A stretch of DNA of 64,000 nucleotides, taken from JAICMB01 sp963838885. GTDB lineage: Bacteria; Acidobacteriota; Terriglobia; Bryobacterales; Bryobacteraceae. The notes below the pieces were generated by a model that saw only the letters and a program-made list of their open reading frames with translations, made no database searches and was not told where the DNA came from. The stretch covers positions 1 through 64,000 of the forward strand of contig CAWITB010000037.1 in NCBI GenBank assembly GCA_963838885.1. The letters are read 5' to 3'. The position numbers were made by a program, and so were the translations under genes. Shown piece by piece: positions 43,811 to 54,533 of the stretch; positions within the stretch are counted from its first letter, which is position 1, and each line of letters starts with the position of its first letter.

Positions 43811-44571
43811 CGCCGAGTGGCGAGAATCCGCGAGGGCGCGTGGCGCTCGTTACTGGCGCAAGCCGCGGGCTAGGGAAATCGATGGCGCTGGCTTTGGCAA
43901 AGGCGGGCGCCCGCGTGGCGCTGGTCGGCCGCGACGTCCCCAGCCTTGAAGCGGCGCGCGACGAGGCGCGCAATAGCGGCGCCGAAGCCGAGATCTATCG
44001 GGCCGACGTTACGAGCGGCGAAGCCGTCGCCCAGCTCGAGCGAGATGTGCTCGATCGCTTCGGCCCGGTCCACATTTTGGTGAACAACGCCGGAATGAAT
44101 ATCAGGAAAAACGTGCCCGAGTTTACCCTTGACGAGTGGAACACGGTCATCGCGACCAATCTCACCAGCGCGTTCCTCATGTGCCGCGCCTTTGTTCCGC
44201 ACATGCAAGGCCAGGGTTACGGACGCATCGTCAACATGACCTCTATCATGAGCCACGTTTCGCTTCCCGGGCGCGCCGCCTATTCGGCCAGCAAGGCCGG
44301 GCTGTTGGGCTTCACGCGCGCGCTGGCTCTGGAACTCGCGCCGGAAGGGATCTGCGTCGTGGCCATCAGTCCCGGCCCCTTTGCCACGGAGATGAATCTG
44401 CCGCTGCTGAACGATCCCGAAAAGAACGCGCAGTTCGTCGCGGCCATTCCTCTCGGCCGCTGGGGCAAGGTCGAAGACATCGGCCAGCTCGCGGTATTTC
44501 TCTGCTCCGATGCCGCGGCCTTCATCACGGGCACGGATGTGCTCATCGATGGGGGCTGGTGTGCGCGATAG
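43807..44571 (+). CDS. short-chain dehydrogenase/reductase
   Basis: 254 residues, ATG 43807 in ATGA overlap with rpiB. Classical SDR: VTGASRGLGKSMA (cofactor loop), NNAGMNIRKN, INMTS-like VNMTSIMSH, YSASKAG catalytic Tyr/Lys and the C-terminal TGTDVLIDGGW. It resembles gluconate 5-dehydrogenase-like sugar SDRs, an inference from neighbours and the sequence as a whole. The cofactor is probably NAD(P)(H). Confidence 0.93.
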   Translation: MTPSGENPRGRVALVTGASRGLGKSMALALAKAGARVALVGRDVPSLEAARDEARNSGAEAEIYRADVTSGEAVAQLERDVLDRFGPVHILVNNAGMNIRKNVPEFTLDEWNTVIATNLTSAFLMCRAFVPHMQGQGYGRIVNMTSIMSHVSLPGRAAYSASKAGLLGFTRALALELAPEGICVVAISPGPFATEMNLPLLNDPEKNAQFVAAIPLGRWGKVEDIGQLAVFLCSDAAAFITGTDVLIDGGWCAR

Positions 44572-44601
44572 GTACGCCGTTGCGCTCGCATGATTCCTAT
44601 G

Positions 44602-45395
44602 TCTCGCCTTCTGCAACGGCAAGCGTACGCGCACCATCGCGGTCGTGCCGAAGGGCACGTCCCACCTCTTCTGGGTCTCGGTCCAATCGGGAGCGATGGC
44701 GGCTGACAAGAGATTCGGCGTCGACTTGCTCTGGAACAGGCCGGCTCAGGAAACCGAGTACGACCGCCAGATCCAGATCGTCGATTCGATGGTCGCCCGC
44801 AGCGTGGACCGCCTCGTCAAGCCGGCCAGATGGCCGCGCGTGAACTTGCGAAGCTGCTCGCGCGGAAGGGAAGCGTCGCCATCGTTATGCACGCTTCGGC
44901 AGCGCTTCAACCATGGATCGCGAAAGGTTTTGAGGGCGTCATTACCAAATAGTTCCCGCAAAATCCGCATTTTCGCAGCCATACGGGCTTTCCGACCGTT
45001 CCAAAGCCATGGCTTCGGCGAAAAATATTTTGACCGCGCATCCGGATCTGAACGGCATGTTCGCACCATCCGAGCCTAGTGGCGTGGGCGTCGCGCTCGC
45101 CATAAAATCGCGAGCCCTCGGCGGCAAAGTCAAGTTCCTCGCATGCGACGCCGGCGACACATGATCGAAGACCTGAAGGCCGGAGTCATCGATGCCATGG
45201 TTGTGCCAGACCCTTTCAGATGGGCTCCGAGGCCGCCCACTCTCTATAGTTGAAAAGCTGGACGGCAAAACGCCGCCGAAGTGCATCGATCTCGCGGCGC
45301 ATGTCATCGAGAAGCGGGACATAGATAAGCCAGATATCAAGCAACTGCTCTTCCCGGACGTCAAGAAATACGCGGAAGCTCAGGCGCTCCCCTGA
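44602..45395 (+). pseudogene. ribose/xylose-type ABC substrate-binding protein, decayed
   Basis: Frames in succession read TIAVVPKGTSHLFWVSVQSG, DLLWNRPAQETEYDRQIQIV, ARELAKLLARKGSVAIVMHA, FEGVITK, MAAAENILTAHPDLNGMF-like, SGVGVALAIKSRALGGKVKF, IEDLKAGVIDAMVV and VEKLDGKTPPKCIDLAAHVI with PDVKKYAEAQ. This is a periplasmic-binding-protein type 1 (RbsB-like) sugar receptor without its signal peptide. About 60 residues are missing after KPARW, and there are at least four frameshifts. No permease or ATPase is adjacent. True decay rather than an error. Confidence 0.8.
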
Positions 45396-45400
45396 TCTAG

Positions 45401-46264
45401 CTACGCGCTGGCCAACCCCCGCAGGTTCCATCCGCAAATCCGGCTCCCTTCCATCTTGTCGCCGTCCGGCCCCGCCCAGTGCGTCTCCAGGCTGATGTAC
45501 CCCCGGTACCCATCGCTCAATAGAGCCGCGATCTGTCCTTTCCAATCCACCGAGCGGGTTCCTAGCGGACCCCAATCGGGCGTGTGGCCGTCCACTTCGC
45601 AGTCTTTCGCGTGTACGTGAACGATACGGTTCGCCGGCAAGCGCCGGTAGCCCTCCGGAAATGGCTTCTCCCCCGATACGTAAGCGTTTGCGGGATCCCA
45701 GACCACCATCAAATTCGGATGCCGCACGGCATCGAGAACGCGCGCCGTTTCCTCCGCGGTCGCGATGTTGCAGGCGTGCTCGTTTTCAAGACCGACGATA
45801 ATGTTGTGCGCAGCCGCCTTTTCCGCCAAGTCGTTCAACGCCGCCACCACCGCGTCGAAGCACTTCTCCGGCTCGATCGTGCGCCAATAAGAGAACACGC
45901 GCACGATCCTGGCGCCCAGGAACGTCGCGATGTCGAAGGCGTGCTCCGCCAGCCTCGGTTGATCCTCAAAGGTATGTTTCGACGCGAAAATGTCCTGCTG
46001 AAAACGCGCATCCACTTGCCCACCCCCCGGCAGCACGCATTTCAGCAGCGGCGACGCGATCGAGATTGCTTCGAACTCGCGCGACCGCAGCGTATCGCGG
46101 ACCTGAATCAACTCCGCGTCGCTCAGATCCATGATGTTCTTGCCATAGACCACGCGCAATTCCGCCGCGCGCATCCCGATCTCGTGCATCGTGGAGAGCG
46201 CGGCTTCCAGGTCTATCGGGGAAAACTCGTCTGTGATCGCCGCGATGGGCAATTTCGGAGTCAT
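45401..46264 (-). CDS. sugar phosphate isomerase/epimerase (AP endonuclease 2-like TIM barrel)
   Basis: 287 residues. PIAAITDEFSPIDLEAALST opens the barrel; RVFSYWRTIEPEKC, IIVGLENEHACN (metal-binding Glu), LMVVWDPANAYVSGEKPFP (Asp), HVHAKDCEV (His) and YISLETHWAG (Glu) provide the usual metal ligands. Members isomerise or epimerise sugars or inositols. It is the last gene of the minus-strand operon; its ATG directly follows the stop of the CRTAC1 gene. Confidence 0.9.
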   Translation of the reverse strand: MTPKLPIAAITDEFSPIDLEAALSTMHEIGMRAAELRVVYGKNIMDLSDAELIQVRDTLRSREFEAISIASPLLKCVLPGGGQVDARFQQDIFASKHTFEDQPRLAEHAFDIATFLGARIVRVFSYWRTIEPEKCFDAVVAALNDLAEKAAAHNIIVGLENEHACNIATAEETARVLDAVRHPNLMVVWDPANAYVSGEKPFPEGYRRLPANRIVHVHAKDCEVDGHTPDWGPLGTRSVDWKGQIAALLSDGYRGYISLETHWAGPDGDKMEGSRICGWNLRGLASA

Positions 46265-47908
46265 CTATTTCGATCCTTCACGTACTGTGAGGAATTGATT
46301 CGGCTTTACGTTCGCCAGCACATCCTTCCACCCACTCGGCCATGAAACGGTTATCGACTTCGCCACATCGTCCCTACCTATCCCAAACGTTAACGCCAGG
46401 TCGCTTTGCGAGCAATAGCTCGATCCGCTATGGACCGTCTGCATCTGTTTGCCCGAGGCGCTTTCCAGATAAACGGTCGCTCCCAAAGCACTGCGGTTCG
46501 ATTTCGTCCCAATCAGTTTCAGCGTGATCCAATGATTTCTGTTTCCACCATCGTTGCGGTACAGATATGCGGGGCCATTATTGGTTGAGATCAGGACATC
46601 AAGGTCGCCGTCGCGGTCGAAATCGGCATAGGCCGCCCCGCGCGCGACCATCGCACGCTGAAAATCGGGGCCCACCGACTTGCTTACGTCCTCAAACTTG
46701 CCCTTACCCAAGTTGTGGAACAGCAGCGGCATCTCCTTATATTGCACCTTCGGCTGCACGCGGCCGATCTCTTCTTCAATATGGCCGTTAGCCGCGAAAA
46801 TGTCCGGGTATCCATCCAGATCGTAATCGAAAAAGAAAGCGCCAAAGGTCAAGCTGAGCAGGCTGGCGCGGCCCACCGCCGAACGCGGCGCTTCATCCAC
46901 GAATAGGTCCGTGCCTTCGTTGTGATAAAGGCCCAGCATTTGGTTCGAGAAATTGCCCACCAACAGATGCATGCGCCCCGATCTGTCGTAGTCCGCGGCA
47001 TCGGATCCCATTGCGCCGCGCGCTACACCGTCCTCGCTGAATGCCACGCCCGCCGCGACGCCCTCTTCCGTAAACGTGCCGTGGCGATTGTTGCGGTACA
47101 GCTTGTTCGGCTGCGTGTCGTTGGCGATGAAAAGGTCGGGCCAGCCGTCGTTGTTGTAGTCGAAAGTCGTAATGCCCAGCGACTTGCTCGTGGGTTCGCT
47201 CAGCCCGGCCTTTTGCGTCACATCCTCGAAGCGCCCGCCGCCGAGATTATGGTACAGCTTCAGCGAGTTTCCTTTATACGACTCGGGCGTACAATACGAT
47301 TTCGTCGCTCCATCGAGCGAGCACCATAAATCGCCCTTCGCCGTCCACTGCACGTAATTGGCGACCACCAGGTCGGCCTTGCCGTCGCGGTCGTAATCGA
47401 ACCACGCGGCGCTCGATCCAAACGCCGCGTTATTGATGCCCGCGCTCTTGGTCACATCGCGGAACTTGCCGTTTCCTTCGTTGTGAAACAGACGATCGCC
47501 GCCGAGCGCGGTGATATAAACGTCATCGCGCCCATCGTTGTCGTAATCCGCGATCGCCACGCCCATGCCATAGATCTCGACATCGAGGCCACTGCCCGCC
47601 GAAATGTCCGTGAACGTGCCGTTATGGTTATTCCGATACAGCGCCGCGTTGGTCTTGCGGCCCTTCGGCATGAGATCCTTTCCGTTGATCAGCAGGATGT
47701 CGGGCCAGCCATCGCCATCGGCATCGAAGAACGCGCAGCCCGACCCCATAGTCTCGGGCAGCCACTTCTTTCCTGTCCGGCCGGCGTTGTGGGTGAACTT
47801 GATGCCCGCCTGTTGCGTCACATCCGTGAACCGAATCTCCGAGCGCGGTGGTTCGATGCTCGCGGCAATCAGCGCTCCGGCCGCCAGCGCTGCAAAGAAA
47901 AACTTCAT
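46265..47908 (-). CDS. ASPIC/UnbV (CRTAC1-like) FG-GAP repeat protein
   Basis: 547 residues with a signal peptide (MKFFFAALAAGALIAASIEP). FG-GAP/VCBS repeats with calcium loops recur: DADGDGWPDILLINGKDL, DYDNDGRDDVYITALGGDRL, DYNNDGWPDLFIANDTQPNK, DYDLDGYPDIFAANGHIEEE, DFDRDGDLDVLISTNNGPAY. The ASPIC/UnbV domain closes the protein (ALGATVYLESASGKQMQTVH; ITVSWPSGWKDVLANVKPNQ). It is periplasmic or surface-exposed. It overlaps the cytochrome gene by ATGA. Confidence 0.94.
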   Translation of the reverse strand: MKFFFAALAAGALIAASIEPPRSEIRFTDVTQQAGIKFTHNAGRTGKKWLPETMGSGCAFFDADGDGWPDILLINGKDLMPKGRKTNAALYRNNHNGTFTDISAGSGLDVEIYGMGVAIADYDNDGRDDVYITALGGDRLFHNEGNGKFRDVTKSAGINNAAFGSSAAWFDYDRDGKADLVVANYVQWTAKGDLWCSLDGATKSYCTPESYKGNSLKLYHNLGGGRFEDVTQKAGLSEPTSKSLGITTFDYNNDGWPDLFIANDTQPNKLYRNNRHGTFTEEGVAAGVAFSEDGVARGAMGSDAADYDRSGRMHLLVGNFSNQMLGLYHNEGTDLFVDEAPRSAVGRASLLSLTFGAFFFDYDLDGYPDIFAANGHIEEEIGRVQPKVQYKEMPLLFHNLGKGKFEDVSKSVGPDFQRAMVARGAAYADFDRDGDLDVLISTNNGPAYLYRNDGGNRNHWITLKLIGTKSNRSALGATVYLESASGKQMQTVHSGSSYCSQSDLALTFGIGRDDVAKSITVSWPSGWKDVLANVKPNQFLTVREGSK

Positions 47909-50638
47909 TTGAGGCAGCTCTCGTGATCGTGGATCGGCTGCCGCTCGTTATTCGCCTCCGGACTCAGCGACCGCGGCTTCGACGTCAAGGCCTGCGAAGA
48001 TTCGTCCGCTTTGAAGCGCTCAAACAGTTTGCGCTCGCGCTGCGATTGGGCGTCATCGCCAAGCCCCCGATACGCCAACATCAGATTGTAATGCGCCTGC
48101 ACATCTTCAGGATCGACCGCCAGTGCGGCCCGCAATGATTGCACCGCCGCCGCGTAATCGCGCTTTAGAAACAAAATTCGGCCGATCTGATTCAGTACCA
48201 CGCGGTCGCGCGGATACTGCTGGAGCACGCGCCGCAGAGATGCCATCGCACCATCGTAATCGCCATCCGCCTTCTCGATCAGCGCTTTGAAATACCAGAT
48301 GCGGCCGAGCGAGGAGTCGATAGCCAGCGCTTTTGCGATATACGGCTTGGCGGCATCGGTCTCGCCTTCTTGAATCAGCGCTCGCGCCACGTTCAGCCAT
48401 CCGTCCGCGTAGCCCGGCTCGGCGTCGGTTACCTTCTTAAAGGCGTATTCGGCCCCCTTCAGATCGCCCTGCAACAGCAGTCCAATGCCCCAGTCGTTCC
48501 AGCGCTCGCGATCCTTTTTTGCAACCACAGGCCCCCAGTTCGTCCTCGGGCCCAGCGGCAGCTTCACTTCCGCCTTCGCCAAAACCGTGATCGGCAAATT
48601 CGGGATCTCGCCCTTGATCTCGCCGGAGACATTCGCAGGAATATTCGCCTTCGACGAATGAAAATTTCCGGCTGTCGCGCGACACCCCGACTAGCTGCGG
48701 CGGCTGGCCCGGTAATGGCTGCCCGGCGTAGGCGAATCGCGTGTAATAGTGCGAAAACTTGCGGTAGTTCAGGCGCGCCGTCAACGTGATCGGACCTTTC
48801 GCGTCCTTTGGAATTTGTACGCGGAAATGCGCCACGTCCGCCGCGCCCGGCGGGATCAGACGCACATACAAAAGACTGCGGGACTGAAACGCATTGCGCT
48901 TGTCGATCTCGTTGCCGTCTTCGTCGATGAGATACGACTTGTAGAAATGCGCGCCGGGCTCGACCGGACCGCAGCCATTGTCTTCCACCATGCCGCTCCA
49001 GAAAACCTCGCGCCCGGCGGCGTCATGCCCTTCGAGTTCGAGCCACACGTCGAAAGCATCGACCGTACCGGCGGGAAAGAAATGGCCGATCTTGCGCGTG
49101 CGCACGACAGTGTCAACGCGAATCGTCGATCCCGGCTCGAATGTCACGCCAGAATGATCGATCGGCGCCGCAATATTGCCCACCTCGCGAATGAACACCG
49201 GGCCGCTATGTTCGCTCTCTTCGCCCGATGCAAACGTCGTACTCTCCTGCGGGGACGTATCGCCGGCCCTGCGCCGCATCTGCAATTGCGCGCTCTTTTC
49301 ATCTACCGGTGACGCCGCGAAAATATCCACGGTGATGAAGCCCGACGTCAAAAACTTCGCTTCTTCCCGCATCTGCGCTTCATCGCGGTTCACGTACGCG
49401 ACCGCCATGTTCGCCGCCGGGAAACGGTGCGAATGGATTTTGCCGTCGTGGTTGCCGGGATCGCGCGAGTCCACCAGCGGCATGTGGCAATCCGCGCAAG
49501 TCGATGGCTTCGGCGGATAGTAGAACGATCTCGCCCCCTGTCCCGATATCCCGCTCGCCTGCCAATTGTCGTAATCGTTGAACCCTCGTTGCCAGCGGTA
49601 TTGATTGACGGGCACGTCCAGATGCACCTTGTGGCACGCCGAGCAGAACTCCGCCGTGTCTTTGGTCATGAACGGCTTCAGAAACGTGCGGCGATGCGGC
49701 TCCGGATCGAGATATGTCAAATAATGATCCATTGTCCGAATAAACGGATTTTTGCTCGACGCCAGCTCGTGCAATGGCGGGTACATCATCGTGAAATCGG
49801 CGTTGCCCATGGAGCTGCCGACATGCACGATGGAGTGGCACGACATGCACCCCAGGCCGTTTTGCGCTTCCGGCGTGTCGATCTGGTCCTTAATCGGCTT
49901 CTCGAAGCGGCCGTTGAAGAACACCGCGTGATCGTGGCATCCGGCGCACCATTTGGTCGGCTGCACGCCCACCACGCTCTGCATGTACTCAATCGACTTT
50001 CGATAGAACTGATTATTAAACGACGCAAAGTGATGCATCGAGCTGTTCCACTGCTTGTAGATGTCCTGGTGGCACTCCCCGCAAGCCTTCGAATCCATGA
50101 AGAAGTTGGACGGAATCGTTCCACCCACGTTGGTTCGCGACGAAGACGGCCAAAATGGCGACTTTGGCCCGCCTCCCTCTTCTTTCATGGATACCGGAAT
50201 AACTGACGGATTGTGGATGCGTAGCGAAGCATCGGGAAAGTTCGCGTTGTAAACGCGCGCGCCAAGCGGCACAAACACGAGCAAGGCGAGCGCCGCCGCG
50301 TAACCGTTTCGAAACGCCGGCCCGGATCTCAGCGCGTACGGGATCAGTGCGGCCAATCCCACGGCCGCCGCCGCCACATGCGCCACCAGCACGGAATGGA
50401 ACTGTCGAGTGGCGCCCGTAATCGCCAGAGCGATTCCCAGCGCCGCCGCGATCGAGAACGCGATTGCGGCGAAGCCGAACGACCTCGCAACCATCAGAAA
50501 CAAGGCGAAGACCGCAACCCCGAGCACCACGTGAAGCAGCACGTTTCCCATGTAGAACACCGTGGGCTCCGCGAACGCCGCAATATAGGCGGTGTTCACC
50601 AGTAGCAGGAGAAAGCCGATTGCAAGCCACTTTCGCAT
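47905..50638 (-). CDS. multihaem cytochrome c with membrane N-terminus and C-terminal TPRs (one frameshift)
   Basis: About 910 residues. Four membrane segments (1-135) precede a periplasmic part with five CxxCH sites: CGECH, CAGCH, CMSCH, CSACH and CADCH, in a cytochrome c554/DmsE-like arrangement. A beta-rich region (IRVDTVVRTRKIGHFFPAGT) follows. At about 48660 an extra T in TTTT shifts the frame (DSRKF|HSSKANIPANVSGEIKG). TPRs then run to the end (AEYAFKKVTDAEPGYADGWL; YAAAVQSLRAALAVDPEDVQ). The stop overlaps the CRTAC1 start. The homopolymer lesion is probably an error. It probably moves electrons in the periplasm. Confidence 0.9.
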
Positions 50639-50640
50639 TC

Positions 50641-53562
50641 TTAGTTTGAGGTCCGCAGAGGTAAGATCAGCGTTGCCGCTGGCCTTTTATTGTACTTCTC
50701 ACGATAGAGCTTATGCGCGGCATCCGAAGGAAAATGCTCGCTCGCCGGATACGGATAGCTAGACATGGCGTGAAACGGCAGCGGTTCCACGCTTTGTGAG
50801 AATGCGGTGTTGGCGTCGCGGTCCTTGGCCCAGCCATCCACTTTCAACAGATAATCGCGCTTCCAGCCGGTGCGCGGAGGCGCCAAGCTATCGGCGCGGA
50901 ACGAGAGGCGCATCTCATCACCCGATCCCATCACGACGGGCCGGTCGTCCACCGCCCCAATCAGTTCCGTAACGTCGCCATAGCGGGTATAAAACCCCGG
51001 CGTGGGGTTCCATTGCGACGCCGCGCTGACTGCGTCATAGTCGAACCTCTCCGGCTGGTCGCGATCTTCCGAAACAATATTTTTCGAGAAACCCCGCAAA
51101 TGCAAATCGCCCGATTCCATTGCGAGATGCTTTAATTCCAAGCGCTGAGCGCACCGCCTCGCCAAGAAAAATCTCATCCCAAAAAACGCACAAGTTCGTC
51201 ACAATGCGGATCTCGCGCGACGCTGACAAGAACTTCCCCGCTAGATCGACCGCAATCGTTTTCGGCTTGCCGTCGGGCATGCCCATATCATCGATTACCG
51301 TCTTCCACTTCCCACTCGCATCCCTCACCTGAAGATACGGCGGAATCAGACCACCCTCGCCCTCCTGGGAGCGCGCCAGAAACGTGCTGCCGTCGGCCCA
51401 GTCCACCCACCCGTTCAAGACCAGAATCGTCCCGGCGCTTTTCCCGAAATCGAGATCGAGCGTATGCAGCTCCGCGACGCCGGAATGATCGTGCCGAAAC
51501 CCGTCCACATAGCGCCCATCCCGGGCTAACAGCCGCTCGCGGACATCGCGCCCGAGCTGGTCGCGCGCCGCAACAGGATAAGCTCGCTGCCCAATCCCAT
51601 ACATCTGAAAATCGGCGAACGGCGGCCCCTTCCAGCGCTCGCTCGTGAATACGTCGATGCCGGCCGGATGATCGACCGCTAACAATTGCGCTTGATCGAG
51701 ATACGAAACCTCGCTCAGCTCCTCGGTGATCCGAATGTCAAAGCGGCCACCGCGCGGCGCCAGCGCGCCAGCGGGTATCTGGATGTACTCTTCGTGATCG
51801 ACAGGGAAATACCGGCCGGCTGCCGGACATTGCGCCCAGCGGCGCGACCCCAAGAACATCCGTAACGAACCGGAATCGCTGCCCATCCCACGTCCAGATC
51901 ATGGGGCAAGAACCGGACAGCCGCTGCGCTTCCTTGTAATCGTATACGCGGTCCGCCGCTTGTTCCGTTTCGTTCTGTATCAGGCCGTTCGGCCAAGTGA
52001 TGCGCACCGTATCGGCGATCGTTCTCGATCCCAATTCGAAAATCAGCGGCACGCCATCGTAAATCTTCTTTTCATAAAGCTGGCCGGATTTGACCTCCAC
52101 CTCCGCGCCGTAAGCAAGCTTCAGATTCTTGATGCCAATGAGCCGCACCCCGATCCAATGCGTGTTCGGCGCAGGCCGATCAAGCGCAATCGAACCATCG
52201 CCCACCGGCTGGCCCACGCGTTCGAAATGCCCATCCCGGTTTAACAGCGTGCCCGCGCTCGATACAATGTCCAGCCAGCCATCGCGATTCACGTCTTCTG
52301 CCCGCAACCACTTCGCGCCAGCCGCGAGCTCCGCCGTATCCACCGCCCGATACTTGCCCCCAAGCTGATCCAGATACGCCACGCCCGGCCGATCCGCATA
52401 GCTCACCATCAGATCGAAAGCCTTGCTGTCCGCCATCAACCGGAACGCCGCCGCGTCGATAGCATGACCAGCCGCAAACGGAAAATCGCCCGTATGATCT
52501 GCAAATCCGGCGGCGCCCTGATTCCTCATCAACACCGATTTTTCACCCAGCAGCAACAGATCCAGATCGTAATCGTGATCAAAGTCGATCCATACCGCTT
52601 TATCGAAGCGTCCGAGGGGCAGCGCAGACGGCGCCCGCTCGAAATTTCCGTTCACGTTATGCAGCAGAATGGGCCCTTGCTCCGTAAGCACGCAAAGATC
52701 GGGCAAGCCGTCGTTGTCGTAATCCCCCTGCGCCACCGAAATAACGCGGCTCAGCCCCGCCAGCCCCTTCGCCCCCGCTAACGTAATGCCGCCGTTCGAC
52801 CATGCCAGCGCCTCGGGTTTGCCGTTACCATGGACATCAATCAGAAACTGTCCTGCCTCGCCGGATGCCAGCGGCCGCCGCGGAACCTGTTTGGCCGACT
52901 GCTCTTTCATGTCCACCGGATCGTAAATTTCGGCGTAGACGCTCCACTCCATGTCCTCGGGAATGACAGCGCCTTCCTGCTGCTTTTTCAGACGCTGGAA
53001 ATCCGCCAGTTGGCGCGCCGCATCGTCCTTCCTTCCCTCCTGCCGGTACAAGTTAAAAAGTTGGAAGTGCGGTGCCGCCAGATTCGGATCGAGCTGGGCG
53101 GCCCTCTCGAGCTCTTTACGAGACTCGTCGCCGCGGCCTGCTTGCTTATAGAGCACGCCCAAGTTGTAATGCGATGCGGGCTCGTCCGGGACCAACTCCG
53201 TCATTTTCTGAAATTCCGGGATAGCCTTCTCAAACTCGCCTTCTTTGCGGTACGTAATTCCAAGATTGAACCAGCGTATGCGGCAGCTTGGGATCCTGCT
53301 TCTGAACGCGCTCGAGTTCGGCAACGCCCTCGTTTGTCTTCCCCGCGCGTAGCAGCGCCAGCCCGTAATTCAGTCGCTCGCGCGCCGATTGGGGCGCCAT
53401 CTCGAGCGCTTTGCGGAACTCATCGACCGCCTTCGTCTGTGTAGCCGGATTTTCGTAATACGCTTTGCCGAGATTGCGGTAATGCCATAGCCGCTCCGCG
53501 GGGGATTCCCCCGTTTGAGCCACGCACAGCGCCGCCACGACAATGAACCACAGCCGCTTCAT
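50641..53562 (-). CDS. TPR / FG-GAP / ASPIC-UnbV protein (three frameshifts)
   Basis: About 975 residues in four frames. Signal peptide MKRLWFIVVAALCVAQT (ATG 53562), then TPRs (AVDEFRKALEMAPQSARERL; FNLGITYRKEGEFEKAIPEF), FG-GAP repeats (QGDYDNDGLPDLCVLTEQGP; DFDHDYDLDLLLLGEKSVLM; DVNRDGWLDIVSSAGTLLNR), an ASPIC/UnbV domain (AYGAEVEVKSGQLYEKKIYD; RITWPNGLIQNETEQAADR), and an unrecognised C-terminal beta domain (ILVLNGWVDWADGSTFLARS; YLLKVDGWAKDRDANTAF). Breaks lie near 53275, 51850 and 51130. It begins the operon, with the cytochrome gene two bases after its stop. Confidence 0.88.
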
Positions 53563-53618
53563 CCCGAACAGTAACGATGATTGTAGCTCCCGCGCATCCC
53601 ACACCTTAGAATCGAAGT

Positions 53619-54533
53619 GTGCCGCCCGCCGTATCGATCCGCCAACTCACCAAGCGGTACGGCGCGCTGACGGCCGTCAAGGAACTGAATTTGGACGCAG
53701 CCGAAGGCGAGATTTTGGGCTTCCTCGGCCTGAACGGCGCGGGCAAAACAACTACCATTCGCATCTTGCTCGATCTGCTGCGGCCCACGACGGGCCGCGC
53801 GTTCATTTTCAACCACGATTGTCAGCGCGACGGTCTCAATGCGCGCTCCGAAATCGGCTATTTGCCCGGAGAGATGGGCATCTATTCCAACATGACCGGA
53901 AGCGAGACGCTCGATTTTCTCGCCGGACTAAACCGCCAGGCTATCGACAAAACCCGTGGCAAAGCATGGCGCCGCGAGTTGCAGGATCGCTTCGAGCTTC
54001 CCGCCGCCGACATCCGCCGCAAGCTGCGCGACTACAGCACCGGAATGAAGCGCAAGCTCGGAATCATTCAGGCCTTCCAATCCGACCCCAAGCTGCTGAT
54101 CCTCGATGAGCCAACCGAGGGCCTCGACCCGCTTATGCAGGAAGCTTTTTATCAATTGCTCGCCGACGTGAAAAAGCGCGGCCGCACGGTGTTCATGTCT
54201 TCTCACGTGCTCTCGGAAGTGGAGCGCGTCTGCGACCGTATCGCCCTTCTGCGCCGTGGCGAGCTCGTGCTGCTTTCTACTGTCGACGAAGCCCGCCATC
54301 TTTCAGCGCGCCGCGTGCGCGTGCATTTCAAGACTGAGGTCGCTTTGGAGCCCGGCCTACCCTCAGGTTGCAACATTCTCGAGCGTGCTCCGCGCCTCTG
54401 GACCTTAAAAGTGGAGGGTGCGCTCGGCCCTCTCCTAAACGCCGTCGCCTCGTTGCCCGTCGACGATCTCGAAGTTCAAGAGGCGCGGCTCGAAGACGTG
54501 ATCATGAAATATTATCGCGAGGGCGCGCCATGA
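53619..54533 (+). CDS. ABC transporter ATP-binding protein
   Basis: 304 residues from GTG 53619. Walker A GLNGAGKTTTIR, signature YSTGMKRKLGI (variant of LSGGQ), Walker B LLILDEPTEG and the switch MSSHVLSEVERVCD. It is of the ABC-2/DrrA-CcmA type with a C-terminal extension of about 90 residues. Its stop overlaps the permease start (ATGA). Substrate unknown; multidrug or lipid export are usual for the family. It diverges from the cytochrome operon. Confidence 0.94.
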   Translation: MPPAVSIRQLTKRYGALTAVKELNLDAAEGEILGFLGLNGAGKTTTIRILLDLLRPTTGRAFIFNHDCQRDGLNARSEIGYLPGEMGIYSNMTGSETLDFLAGLNRQAIDKTRGKAWRRELQDRFELPAADIRRKLRDYSTGMKRKLGIIQAFQSDPKLLILDEPTEGLDPLMQEAFYQLLADVKKRGRTVFMSSHVLSEVERVCDRIALLRRGELVLLSTVDEARHLSARRVRVHFKTEVALEPGLPSGCNILERAPRLWTLKVEGALGPLLNAVASLPVDDLEVQEARLEDVIMKYYREGAP

